From Apiotrichum sp. Y4204 (Eukaryota; Basidiomycota; Tremellomycetes; Trichosporonales; Trichosporonaceae): DNA of 64,000 bases. Positions 35,973 to 49,872 of this stretch are shown here, in pieces (the first letter of the stretch is position 1; every line of letters begins with the position of its first letter). The position numbers and the translations under genes are program-made. The notes under the pieces were generated by a model that was not told where the DNA came from, did not search any database, and was given only the letters and a program-made list of their open reading frames with translations. Where the stretch lies: contig JAMYHL010000039.1 in NCBI GenBank assembly GCA_025531455.1, positions 186,001 to 250,000 of the forward strand. The letters run 5' to 3'.

Positions 35973-38760
35973 ATGGACCGCGACTCAGCCGAGGTAGTTG
36001 TTAGGCCGCTTTCGTATCGGCCTTTCGAATCGGTGCCGCTTTCGCACACCGACTCGTCGTCGGCGGCCTCCGGTGCACCTCTCAATACGGGGCCCGCAGA
36101 GGACCTCAACAGCGTACCCGACGAGGAAAAGGGTCTCCGGCCTTTTCTTTCCCTCGCACCGCGCCTCTGGTTGACAGCATTCAACCCAGCACTTCTTCCC
36201 CTCATTTTCACTATTTTCCACATTGCCGCCACCCGCGACTCGACAGCAGAGCTGGCCGCAAACCTCAAAGACTCGGTCTTGAAAGCATGTCAGGGAGTGG
36301 CAAAGGGTGCCAGCGCCCTGCAGACGCTCCCACGCTATCTTGCAATGCAGACCAATGAGCAGGCTCTCAAAGCCACTCGCGCCACAGTGCTCGGGACCGG
36401 TCTCGCCCTCATGTTCTGCGTCCAGGCCATCAACGCGGTGGTCAACTTTATTGTCGACACGTACCGCAGCTTGCTCCTCTGCACCATTCAGCTCGTCGTG
36501 CAGGGCACCCTGGAGGTGCTCATCGGCGCGGTCAAGGAAATCACTGATTTCATCGAGGGGACGCTGAACAAGATCCGGCTCGGGCTGCAGGACGACATTG
36601 CCGCCGCCAACAGTGTCATCCAGAAGGCGGTGGGCGGTGTAGCCGTGAGTCGTTATTGTTCAGACCCCGCCGTTCTACTGTTCAAGCTAACACAATGCAG
36701 TCCGTTCTGAAGCGGATCGGCGTCGACCTCAATATTCCTGACATTGATATTCCCAAACTTTCGTGGCTCAACGAAGTGAAGATCCCGACTGGGTTCGAGG
36801 ATGCCCTGGTCAAGCTCAACTCTACGATTCCAAATCTCGACGAGCTGCGGAAAAAGATGAACGAGATCGTCGACATTCCGTTCGATTTGCTTGTGAAGCA
36901 GATCAATGAAACACGCCACGAAATTGCCGCCACGCTCAACGACTCGATCTACCCTGTCCCCTCACTTAAAAGCTTGGCTGGCGAGAACACCAAGAGTCTC
37001 GAACAGGAACTGTGCGCCGACCTCAACACCGAGTTCATCGACGACACGGCGAACGCGCTCTACAAACTTGGCACTATCGCTATCTGGGTTATGGTCATTG
37101 TTGTCCTTCTCGCATGGGGAGCTCTCGCGTTCTGGCAGTGGCGCCGCTGGTGTGCTCTTAAAGACACGGTCGAAGTCGTCGAGAACGACTGGGCGTCCCA
37201 TCCCACTAGGCGTCCCGACGTGTGGACGACAGTGGCGGTCGTCGAGCACCCAGTGCTGGAGCGTTACAGCCGCCCGGTGTTCGACAAGTTTAATCTGCAG
37301 CCCAAGACACGCAACAATATTCGCTGGTTCCTTTCGTACCTCGCGCACCCGACCTGCCTCACACTTCTGTTTATGTCGGTTGTCGGCCTCATCGCCATCC
37401 AGTGCCAGCTTCTCGCTCTCCACGCCTTGCAGGACAAGGCCGAGCGGGACGCAGTGCAGGGCATCAACGCGTCCACTTCCGAATTTGCCGCTCGCCTCAA
37501 TGCCGTTTCGGCGAACACGTCCCGCGAGTACGCGACGGAGATGAACCAGGTCCTGACCTCTCTCGAGCGCAGGATCAATGAGGAAATGTTTGGAGAGTGG
37601 ATCAACACCACCGCAATTACGCTCAACAATACGCTCGTGGAATTCTACGGCGAGGTCCAGAAAGGTATGTGTTTATTTAATGTGAACGAATCGCAACTAA
37701 CATGTCAGCTTTGAACACCGCCTTTGGAGGAACCATCCTCTATAACCCTATCAACACGTTTATGTACTGTATCTTCGGCTCCAAAATCGACTCGCTCGAG
37801 CAGGGCCTCACCTGGGTATCGGAGCATGCCCATGTGACGCTCCCGCTTGTTGACCCCGACGTCCTGGTTCTCTCGTCGAACACCTCCAAGGAGCTCGCGG
37901 CACCACTGGCCTCAGCCGCCGTCGGAGACACAGGCGACGGCGGTGCGGTCGGCAAGCTCGTCGCCCACTTTGAGAAGGCACTCAATGCCGAGCTACTCAT
38001 CTACGGCATCCTCCTCGCAGTCTACGGCGTGATCTTCGCAGTAGGTCTCGCCGTCGTCATTTGGAATAGCGGCGGGAAACGGAAATACTCCGCCCGGCGG
38101 GCGTCCCGGCAGAACAACGATCCGGGGCCAGACGACTTTTCCAATACTGCAAGCCGGTGGCGCTGGAGTAGCACACCCCTGCACGAACGGTATACCCACA
38201 AAGAAAAGGATCTACCGCACGCCGACACGGAGAGGGGGCACGATGGGCCAGTCGTCTACGTCGAGCCTCCACACGAGTCTCTGAGCCGCCTCGCCGCGCC
38301 GGGTCAGGCATTCCTCCGCATGGGCGGATGGACCGCGTCCCGTAACCCCTCGCCCTCACCGGATGCTCGGGAGGTGCCCCTCCCCCCGCTCCCTCCCGGA
38401 ACCCCCGACCGCCCGTCTTCAGTGATATCCGACAAGAGTCGCTCACCGACGCCCGGAGCAAGCCCGCGCCGCATACCGATCACCCAGTTCCTCCTCCCCG
38501 CGATCGAGCGCCGGAAACGCGCGTTTGAGAACCACGTCGAGCCGTATCCCGCGGCTGAGAATGCGCGTGCGGCGGAGAATCCCTTCGAAGACAACGACCC
38601 CTACCCCGACCCGGCAAGGCCGTTCGCGGATAACAGCCCTTTCAAGGACGAGGAGACAGTCGTCCCTCACTTCCCGGAGCCGCCGGTGCGTGAGGCCTCA
38701 CTGGATGAGGCTGGCACGGGCGCGGCAGGACCGGCACACAACCCGTTTCGTCAACAGTAG
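35973..38760 (+). CDS. PRM1: Plasma membrane fusion protein Prm1
   Basis: Prm1 is a multispanning membrane protein that stabilises plasma-membrane fusion between mating cells. Exons 35973-36644, 36701-37664 and 37709-38760 give 895 aa. Hydrophobic spans lie near residues 65-85 (LTAFNPALLPLIFTIFHIAA), 150-175, 355-380 (WVMVIVVLLAWGALAFW), 455-480 and 670-695. Between them are extracellular loops with many N-x-S/T sites and conserved LNSTIPNLDELRKK-type helices. The C-terminal 200 residues are a charged, proline-rich cytosolic tail. The topology and conserved NWWL-free loops fit the Prm1 family; the identification rests on overall pattern. Confidence 0.85.
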
Positions 38761-39207
38761 TTAGCTTTCAGATTGTGTAAGCTGTTTTGCGTCTGTTGTT
38801 TATCTGTTGTTTATCCTTTGTTTATGCACTGTTTGTACGATAAAGACTGCGTTGTGGGTGGGGGCCTCTTGAGTACTTTTGCCACCCTGGACCCCGGTGC
38901 TCGAAAGCTCGATCTTGCGACGTAATTTGGTTCCGTATGTGGTTGCTGCTGGGTGTGCCTGAGAGAGAGCGACCAGTCGAAGCAGAAAGCAACAAAACTC
39001 GGGCGAGCAACAAATGCATCCAAGTCCATCCATCTACTTATCTTGATTACACACTCTTCGTCTCTATCACTCACCCGCCCAGCGATACACATTCTTGGGT
39101 CCCACGGAGATACCACGACTGCTAGCACCGCGCACGGAACCCCACTGTACTCGACTTGCGAGAATCCTGATCAACCACCTTCCTCGCACGACCTCCACAT
39201 TCCCAGG
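38761..39207. promoter_or_regulatory. Gap between PRM1 and TFIIS
   Basis: This 447-base interval lies between the stop of PRM1 and the start of TFIIS on the same strand. It begins with repeated TTTATC/TGTTTAT units near 38795-38825, which may belong to the PRM1 3' end. The remainder should carry the TFIIS promoter. Confidence 0.5.
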
Positions 39208-40860
39208 ATGGACGCGACGAAGCTCACCTCGACGATAAAGGAGCTGAACGAGGTGGTCGGCGCGAGCAAGACGGATGTGAGTGGGGAAAGGGCGGAACGG
39301 GAGGGGGCTCAGATGGGCGCGATCAACGCAATAGCCGCCCGGGCTCATGTCTCTGACGCGCGGAGGTCCAGTGGCTTACGCGCCTGTCTGCGTTGGCTGT
39401 GCTGTTGAGCATGTGGTCTTGTGGAGGGGAGGGATCCTGACCGCCGCCTGAACTGTTTATAGGATTTGCCACTGACACCCAGGAAATCATTCGGATTCTC
39501 AAGAAGCTCAAGGCGGACGTCAAGCCGACGGAGGAGCTGTTGAGGGTGAGTGAGCGTCCAGGGCGTGGACCCGAAGAAGCGGCGTGTGTGTGTGTGTGTT
39601 CGGCTGGGTCGAGGCCGGCATTGTTGTTTGCTGTTCATGCGATGGCGAGGGAGGTGACAAGGCGTTATGGTCGCCACCGGGAGGAACGCCAAGCGTGCGA
39701 CTGTCTCACCTGGCGCAGCTACCTGGCGCTGCTCGTGCACTCCGTAAACTCCTTTTGCTGACACTGCAGTCGTCCAAAGCCGGTATCGCGGTCGGAAAGT
39801 TGAGAAACAACCCCGCTCCGGGCGTCTCGTCGCTTGCCAAAGAGATTGTCAAGCTGTGGAAGGATGCCGTCGAGGAGAGCAAGCGGAAACGCAAGCGTGA
39901 GGAGGAGAAGGCCGATAAGACGAACGAGGAGCCGGTCAAGCGTGTGAAGGCGGAGACTGCTGCCACGGCGTCGTCGTCAGCGGCCGGTTCGCCGGCCGGG
40001 TCAGCATCGGGTGATGCCAAGGGCGTCAAGAGCCCGACATCGCCAACGCCGCTGAGCACCATCGACTCGACCCGCACCACACCACGCACCGCCAAGGGTG
40101 ACGGTGTAGCCACCACCCTCCGGTCAGACAACACCGATGCTGCTTCGGACAATGTCCGTGACAAGTGTGTGGTGATGATGTACGATGCCTTGGCGATGGA
40201 CTCCAAGTCGACCATCAAGGTCCTCAGCGAGCGTGCCATTGCGATTGAGAGTGAAGCGTTCAAGCTCATGAACTACTCGACTGGCAACGACTACCGGGCA
40301 AGTGAGTGCCCACTCTCGAAGAAGGGAAACGCTGACCCGCAGAAATGCGCTCGCTGTTCCTGAATCTGAAGGATAAGGGAAATCCTGCGCTCCGTAACGA
40401 GATTGTGCTCGGACAGGTTACTGCCCACAAGGTCGTGCGGATGTCCAAGGACGACATGGCGTCGGAGAGCGTGCGGGCGATGAACGAGAAGATTGAGCAG
40501 CACAACCTTTTCAAGGCCAAAGCTGTCGGCGAGATCCAGGCCGAGACAGACGCGTTCAAGTGCTCGCGCTGCCAGCAGCGCAAGTGCACATACTACCAGA
40601 TGCAGACCCGCAGTGCCGATGAGCCGATGACAGTGAGTGTTTGGGGGTAGATATGGAATGATGATGGCTGACAGCAGACATTTGTTACGTATGTACCACG
40701 GAGTGGCTGTGGAGAATGTGATGCTGACCTTGTTTTCCTTCACTTTCGGGATCTCTTGCGACTACAGATGCACGGTGAGTGGACGTGTTAAGAATATCTG
40801 TTTTCGATGTGTTGGCTGACGCGTTACCAGGTCTGCGGCAACCGGTGGAAGTTCAGCTAG
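39208..40860 (+). CDS. DST1: Transcription elongation factor TFIIS
   Basis: TFIIS rescues backtracked RNA polymerase II by stimulating transcript cleavage. Seven exons (39208-39276, 39483-39545, 39770-40301, 40343-40632, 40678-40688, 40768-40774, 40831-40860) total 1002 bases, or 333 aa. Domain I (LW) is at about 1-75, ending LAKEIVKLWKDAVEE. A basic/acidic linker follows. Domain II is at about 165-270, with VRDKCVVMMYDALAMDS. Domain III is the zinc ribbon, CSRCQQRKCTYYQMQTRSAD then EPMTTFVTCTVCGNRWKFS. It has the catalytic Asp-Glu hairpin and four cysteine ligands. The end of the ribbon is spread over exons of 11, 7 and 30 bases; the 7-base exon carries the third zinc cysteine. Confidence 0.95.
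40678..40688 (+). other. DST1: 11-base microexon of TFIIS
   Basis: ACATTTGTTAC follows acceptor GACAGCAG and precedes donor GTATGT. It encodes Thr-Phe-Val and two bases of the next Thr codon, as needed for the TTFVTC sequence of the ribbon. Confidence 0.88.
40768..40774 (+). other. DST1: 7-base microexon of TFIIS
   Basis: ATGCACG lies between acceptor GACTACAG and donor GTGAGT. It completes Thr (AC+A), then gives Cys (TGC) and Thr (ACG). The cysteine is the third zinc ligand. The next exon begins GTCTGCGGC (Val-Cys-Gly). Confidence 0.9.
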
Positions 40861-43286
<2,426 letters not shown>

Positions 43287-44004
43287 GATCCGGCGCGCGT
43301 CCCCCGAGGTAGACTCTAGATTAGATGCCGATGCAGTAGCTAATTGAAATCTTGAGGTTGTGAGCTGCAGCAGCGCGATCAGGTCAGAATGGCGACAACA
43401 GTCGTGTCTGGCGGATAATGGGTGATTCCCACACTCGGACCAGCTCGGATACATCAAGTGAACATGACGTCGCGTCCTCATCTCCACCATATCTCGATTT
43501 CCCTACTCCACTTCTGACACTGATATCTACAGTACACTGACACTGATATGCATTGATAACACTGCTGGTCGGGAAATCGGATCTAAGATCGCGTGATCAG
43601 ATGCATGGGCTCTGAAATGGCTGCAAGAGGCGAGCGGGGTTTGCCATCCTGCAGGGATCACCCACGCCAAGACACATCTTTCGGCCGGGCCGCTATTACC
43701 GCCAAACACGATGCGACCCACGCCATCCTCGGTCTTCGGCCGGAACAGCGCCACCGCGGCACAGTACTGTCGAATCCCACACTTTCTATGCAAGTCATTA
43801 GCTAGTGACAGATTGTCAGATTTTTATCCAGCCCAAAAGATGATGCATGCATTGTCTCTTTTTTATATCATTATTCCAGTTCGTGATGCATCACAGATTG
43901 CGGGCACTCGTTGTTGAGCGCAGTAGATTGTTGTCAGATGCTTTTGTAGATCGTACACTCTCCCCCCTCCCCCACTCTACTTAATCAACACTCTTTGATA
44001 CCCC
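43287..44004. other. Convergent gap between TRR1 and HMX1
   Basis: This 718-base region lies between convergent stop codons. It should carry both 3' ends. The short open frames lack any recognisable domain, and no RNA gene or repeat stands out. Confidence 0.55.
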
Positions 44005-45518
44005 TTAGAAGAGGTTCCTGGCCTGGGCGCGCATGAGCTTGTCAAAGAAGGGCTGGAGGCTGTGCCAGAACGGGACGACATAGTTCTCAATGGTGGGCGC
44101 GACGGCGCGGTCCCACACGGGGCGGGCGACGGGCTCGAGGTGCGGCGCAACCTTCTGCATGAGGAAGAGAATGACAAAGGTGATGGCGAGGAGGTAGCCC
44201 GTCTGGATGAGGCGCTCCGAGAGGGTCGCGGGCGGAGGAGCGAGGCGCTCGCGGCGTGCCTTCTCCATCGCAACCTTCTCGTAGTAGCGGGGCTTCTCGG
44301 CCGGGGGAGGGGTGATGAGCGTGAAGAGGTGCGTGTTGAGCAGGAACGCGACGTTGGCCTCCTGGATGAGAGTGGCTGCGGGTCAGCATGGTCCACACAA
44401 GCCAAGACGTGACGGTGGAGGACGCAGATCCCAAGATCCACAATGTGATGAACTCTGTCCAAAGGATCCTGGTTTCCACCCCACTCTGCTTCTACTCACC
44501 CTTGAGCTTCGGGTCAGCGCCAACACCCTCGTCCATGCCGGTGCGGTACCAGGTCTTGACGTCGTTGAGCTTCTTCTTGCGCTCGCCGACGGTCTCCTCG
44601 CCAGCCTCGGCGGCGGAGCTGTCGCCACCCATGTCGAAGTAGTAGAAGCGACGGCCGTCGAGGCCGGGGAGGCCGTACGCCTTGCGCATGCGGGCGCCGA
44701 TGATCTGGCCACCGGACAGGTCACCGAGGTAGCGGACGTACGCGTGGGCAAGGAGGCGGGGGGCCATGGTCTCGGACTCGGCGCACTCGTTCAGGCGGTC
44801 CATGTACACCTGGAGGGCGGGGGGCGTGTGGACAAAGACCTCGGCAAGGAAGGGGGGGAGGGGGAACGGAGGGGCGGTGACACCCGCCGGCGCGAGCGCG
44901 AGGGGGTTGGAGGACGGCTTCGAGACATGCTTCGGCAGGCGCTTGAGGAGGAAGGTAATGTCATTCGCGATCGCGGGGGCGCGCTCGAGGAGCGTGGGGT
45001 TGTAGGTGGGAGCGAGAACGGAGTGGTTCGCGTAGCGGACAAGAGCCTTCTCAAAGGTGCTAGCGAGTTAGCTGGTGGTCTCATGCATGGGAGAAAGCAG
45101 GTTATTGCCACCGTGCAGCCTGGCAGCTCACAGAGCTCAGCTCTTGGGCTACCGCGCAGGGAACTGGTACTGATCCGATCGCGACACTAATTGACACTTA
45201 CTCGTACACGCGCCAAATGATGGCGAGCCAGCGGACGTACTCCTGGAGCTCGAGCTGGCCGTTGGTGAGGGCGACGGCGCCGTCCGAGTGCTCAGCAGTA
45301 GCGTGGGCGCGCTCGGTGCCCTTACGGAGGAGCTCGGAGACGGGGCGGGCCATGTCGAGTTCCTCGGGGAGGGGCCACTCGTCGACGGAGCGGGGGCGGA
45401 TGCCGTCCGCGTCGCCCGACTCCCAGAGCAGCGCCTCGAGCGTGTTCTTCGCCGGGGGAGCGGCGGCGGCGGGCGAAGCGGCGCGCGGGGCGTTGTTGTG
45501 GGGGATGGGGCACTGCAT
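44005..45518 (-). CDS. HMX1: Heme oxygenase, C-terminally membrane anchored
   Basis: Heme oxygenase opens heme to biliverdin, CO and iron, usually at the ER membrane. Exons 45518-45202, 45059-44500 and 44375-44005 give 415 aa (yeast Hmx1 is 317). The proximal heme histidine lies in TERAHATAEHSDG, and the distal-helix signature is HAYVRYLGDLSGGQIIGARM. Poly-Ala/Pro residues lead the N-terminus. The C-terminal hydrophobic segment TGYLLAITFVILFLMQKVA is followed by a further 45 residues, so the anchor is not at the very end. That extra tail is a mild oddity. It is divergent from GUP1 with a 1.8 kb gap. Confidence 0.95.
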
Positions 45519-47316
45519 GGTGGTGGATGGGTGGGTGGGGGAGAGAGAATGGGTGAAATCAAAAACTGACTAGCACTACAGAGTATGCCTGGAGCTGGCG
45601 TCGGGATAGGGAGCCGTGAGATGAGAAAGACCAAAAATGGCGACCGGCGACTCGGGGACTCGGGAGAGAGAGGTTGATTGAGAACAAGGTCTGTGGACAA
45701 TCTGATAATGCGAGGGAGAACTCTGGTTGGCTCTCGACCGGGGGGGCAGGGCACGCAGTGAGTGGGTCCTGCCATTGTCTGCCATTGCACCATTGTGTGT
45801 TCCTTTTCTGCGCGGCTTACGAAGGCCACTCAGAGCTCGACAGCTCTCAGAGGCTCACAGGGCAATGCGAGTTCGGCGGCAACTTTTACCAGCGCCAAAG
45901 TCTTGGCTTTTCTCCTTTCGGCCGACTTTGTGGGGGCGTGGCGGCGAATTTCAATGGGCGGCTGCACGGCTGCAAAGGGCCGCGAAGGGGGCCTGCGACG
46001 CCTCTGGTCGCCCCACTCCCGCTCCAGCCGGCTGCGAGGCTGCGCGTGGCCCCACGCGGCACCGCGCGGTGCACGCGGGGACCATATGGAGCGCATGGAG
46101 CGCACCCGCGTATCAGTATAAATGCTAGGCTCAGCTTTAGTTTGCATTCCGGGTTGCCCCAGGAATGTATTCCTGTTGTGCCGGCGCTTGCAGATCAGCG
46201 GTGAAGCACACTTTTCTTTTGGCGTCGTGAGCATGCTGAGCCAGAACTCTGGTCAGGCATAACGAGAAGTGGGTTATCGACCAGTGGGTGGCAACGGCAA
46301 AGACAGAAAAAAAAAAGTTGGAATCGGGGACATATCTCGCCCCATTGAACGTACACCGTTGCTTGAGGTGGTCGAGGTGACGACTGGAGGCACCGTCTGA
46401 CCAGTTGCCAGCAAAGATACACAGGGCAGCTAGAGGTAACCGAGAGGCCACAGAAGTAGGCCACTGCGCCGCGCAGGTTTTCGGTGGGCTGGAGCTCGCG
46501 GACGTAGGCTGCACCACTGTTGAGCAATGACCTCGTCGCCGACGACAACAAACTAGGTAGTGAGCGTGAACAATTCTTCAGCCTTCAGATCTCGAGGGCT
46601 TTAGAAGGACCGCCAACCGCCGAGACGTGTGGATGTCGCATGGGGGCTAACTTTGGCACTTTGGAAGCTGTCTAGCGTCTTGTTCTGACGATCTCTACAG
46701 CAACCATCGCAAGAGAGGAACAAAATTAATTCATCTCGGACATGGCGAACATTGAAGTGAGGAGACTGTACTATCGTCGTTCATAACTGCATCCCATAGA
46801 GTCCATAGTTGGCGTACCATGACTGCATCTATTGGAGGAAGCGCTGGAACTGATTACGAGCACATCGGGACTCTTTGAGAGCGAGTGAGGTCAAATTTCT
46901 GACAGACACTTGCCCAATGGTCAGCGCGAGACTTGTGCATGACTGTAGTAGTGTTCTCGGCAGCGAGCCTGCCCTGTTGCTTGTTTGTCTGCTTGGCTGA
47001 TAATCAGAGCTCCGCCAAGAGATACCTGTGCCATTCTTGGACAAGGAGGCCACAGAGTAAAAAGATCATTTAAGCCTGGGGGGCTCTTTGTCCAACGTGT
47101 TTCCGGTCCAGACAGGAGCCGGAACACGGCCTCCACTGCCCTCCACAACAGCCATCACAGCCAGCGCGACGCTGTACAGAGGCGAGTGAGACGCGCCGGA
47201 ATCGTCACATGGCAATCGACAATCGAGACCGAGACACGAGACACCAATCCTCCGTCCCTCTCAAGAGCTCATCCCATCTCGACATCGCACCCATCTCGCT
47301 CCCTCCTCCTCAGACC
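45519..47316. promoter_or_regulatory. Divergent region between HMX1 and GUP1
   Basis: This 1.8 kb region separates divergent starts. It includes a very GC-rich patch (about 45950-46090) directly before a TATAAAT at 46117-46123, and a 21-codon frame at 46165-46230. A coding-like minus-strand frame at 46195-46551 is listed under findings. No gene is certain. Confidence 0.45.
46117..46123 (+). promoter_or_regulatory. TATA-box-like element
   Basis: TATAAAT follows a GC-rich block and sits about 45 bases before an ATG. It looks like a core promoter element, but its transcript is not evident. Confidence 0.35.
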
Positions 47317-49459
47317 ATGCGCGCGCGGGTACGTCCAGCTGACCCACTTCCCAAAACGTCCCTCCATACTCACCCGCAGGTGCCGCGACCGACCCCCGAC
47401 CACCCAACTACAGACTCTCCTTCCGCCCCTCCGCGCTCTTCCTCGGCTGCATCTCCCGAATCGCCGGAGATGATTCCTCTACACAGCGTGCGCAAAGACG
47501 CCTCAGGCTCGGGTTCGGGCGGGGCGACTTCATCGGCACACGAGCTGCACCTCCCCCCGGGCGCGCAGCACCCCCACACCCCCAACATCACCGACTTTAC
47601 GGTGCGCATCCCAGGGAGCATTCGCAAGAACACGGGCGAGCTGCCCCCGCCGCGATGGCGCACGCCCGAGTTTTATGCGTACTATGTCGCGTTTATCCTG
47701 GTGGTGCCCATGCTTGTGTGGTGGCCGATGCGGTTAAGCCAGCGTGAGTGCGATGAGCAGGAGTACACGGCGAGGAGACGGCAACTGCTGCGCGAGGGAC
47801 TCGGACTGTTGAGGAGGGCTGTTGCTCTGCTCGAGTTCTGCGTCTCGAATTTCTGATCTTTGACACGTCGCGCACAAGCCTCCAGTCTCAGGCGTGTCTC
47901 AGCTCCACCAACTACATCATCAGCTCATCTACTGACACCCAGCGTCGAACCAGAACTGGTGGCTGATTGAACCGCGCCTCTCCCCAGGATGGATGTTCGG
48001 GCGCAAGGTGGACAACAGCGACGTGCAGTACCGCAGCTTCCGCGGCAACTTCTGGGCGCTCGTCGGCCTCGCAACCGTCTTCACGATCCCCTCCCACCTA
48101 GCGCGGCGGATATGGCCCTCGGGACCTGCGCGGGCACGATTCCTCGCACTGGCCGGAACTGCGCTTCTCGTCGCCTTACACGGCGTATCTGCTGTCAAGG
48201 CATTGGTCATCCTCATTGCCAACTACGCGTGCGCAAAGGCAGCCAAGCCGCCCGCCATCGCGCGGATATGGCCGGCACTCGCGATCATCGCCAACATGGT
48301 CATCTTGTTCGTCAACGAAAAGGCGGACGGATACCGTTTTGCCCGGCTGATTCCCGCGCTCGCCGTGCTCGACAACCCCAAGTATGGCGGTCTCCTCCCC
48401 CGCTGGCAGATCGGGTTCAACATTACGATGCTGCGCATCGTCTCGTTCGTACTCGACACGCATTGGAGGCAGCCCCCGCCGTCGTCTGCGCCGACCGAGC
48501 AGCGCTCCCGCACAGCATCGTCCCTCCCGGAACAGGAGTACAATCTTACAAATTACCTCGCGTACACGCTCTACGCGCCGCTGTACATTGCCGGCCCGAT
48601 CATGACGTTCAACGACTTTGCATGGCAGCTCAACCACCCGCTCACGATCACGCGCAAGGAGCGCGTCTCGTACGCTATCCGCTTCGCGTTCTGCATGCTC
48701 GTCATGGAGAGCATACTCCACACCATGTACGTCGTCGCCATCAAGAACACCGAGGCGTGGTACGGCAACGGCCCGGCAGACCTGAGCATGATCGGGTTCT
48801 GGAATCTCGTGGTCGTGTGGTTGAAGGTGAGTCTGGCGCCAGACGGTCGGTCCATTCGAGATCAAGTCACTCACACGCAGCTGCTCATTCCGTGGCGCTT
48901 CTTCCGCCTATGGGCGCTCCTCGACGGCGTCGACCCGCCAGAGAACATGGTCCGCTGCGTCGCGAACAACTACTCGACCCTCGGGTTCTGGCGCTCCTGG
49001 CACAGGAGCTACAACCTCTGGGTAGTGCGGTACATCTACATCCCGATCGGCGGCGCCAAGCGCGTCATACTGGCCACAACGCTGGTATTCACCTTTGTCG
49101 CGCTGTGGCACGATCTGTCGTTCAAGCTCCTCGCGTGGGGCTGGCTCGTGAGCCTGTTCATCCTCCCCGAGCTCATCGGCCGGACCCTCGTCCCCGCGAA
49201 AAAGTACGGCCAGCGCTGGTGGTACCGCCACGTCGCGGCGTGCGGCGGCGTCGCCAACATTTTGCTCATGATGAGTGCCAACCTCGTCGGGTTCGTGCTC
49301 GGCCTCGACGGCATGAAGCACCTCATGCTCGAGCTCGTGTCCACTGCGCACGGGTGGGCGTTCACCGCCTTTGCGTGCGCGTGTCTCTTTATCGGAGTCC
49401 AGATCATGTTCGAGTATCGCGAGGAGGAGGCGCGGCAGGGCATCGAGCGCCGCTGTTAG
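47317..49459 (+). CDS. GUP1: MBOAT O-acyltransferase, Gup1-like
   Basis: Gup1 is an ER membrane-bound O-acyltransferase that remodels GPI-anchor lipid; its loss affects glycerol transport and wall integrity. Exons 47317-47328, 47380-47743, 47943-48826 and 48881-49459 give 612 aa (yeast is 560). A disordered N-terminus precedes the first membrane span (EFYAYYVAFILVVPMLVWWP). SPGWMFGRKVDNSDVQYRSF is diagnostic of the family. Multiple spans follow, with YAPLYIAGPIMTFNDFAWQL, then FWRSWHRSYNLWVVRYIYIP and the catalytic histidine in VALWHDLSFKLLAWGW. The start is uncertain. The 51-base first intron is a multiple of three, so an unspliced frame could also begin upstream at 47209 or downstream at 47470. 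Confidence 0.93.
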
Positions 49460-49872
49460 GACTGGAGCCAGTTTTGTGTATAAGTTGCATTTTTAGCATA
49501 GATGGATATCGGATACCCTCGTTAGAGTTTGACAATCTTTCAAGCCGCAGTCTGCGAGGCGACATACTCCTTCTTGCACTGCTCACGATTTGCATTCGTT
49601 CCTTCGATTTAATTCTTCTACTTTGTACTTCCGAGGGTATGGGGATGGGATGGGAGGGAGAGCGGGGACAGGGATAGAGGGATTCCGGATGGTTGGAGGG
49701 GAGGGACATGGAGAGCCGTCAAGACAGGTCTAGGCCTTGCTCTATTGTCACGGGTACACAGAAGCACAATCTATTAAGCCCGACATCGACCACATGGGCG
49801 TCGGTTTTAACACAGCACGGGGCGGGGCATAAAAGCGGGGCAATACTGCACAGGCGATTCAGCTGCCTTGCT
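49460..49872. other. Convergent gap between GUP1 and the CCCH/Smr gene
   Basis: This 413-base interval lies between convergent stop codons and should contain both 3' ends. I see nothing else in it. Confidence 0.6.

Noticed and set aside
47989..49677. 562-residue plus-strand open frame overlapping GUP1
   Set aside because: It is Arg/His/Pro-rich with no domain, and the MBOAT frame of GUP1 in the same place is unmistakable.
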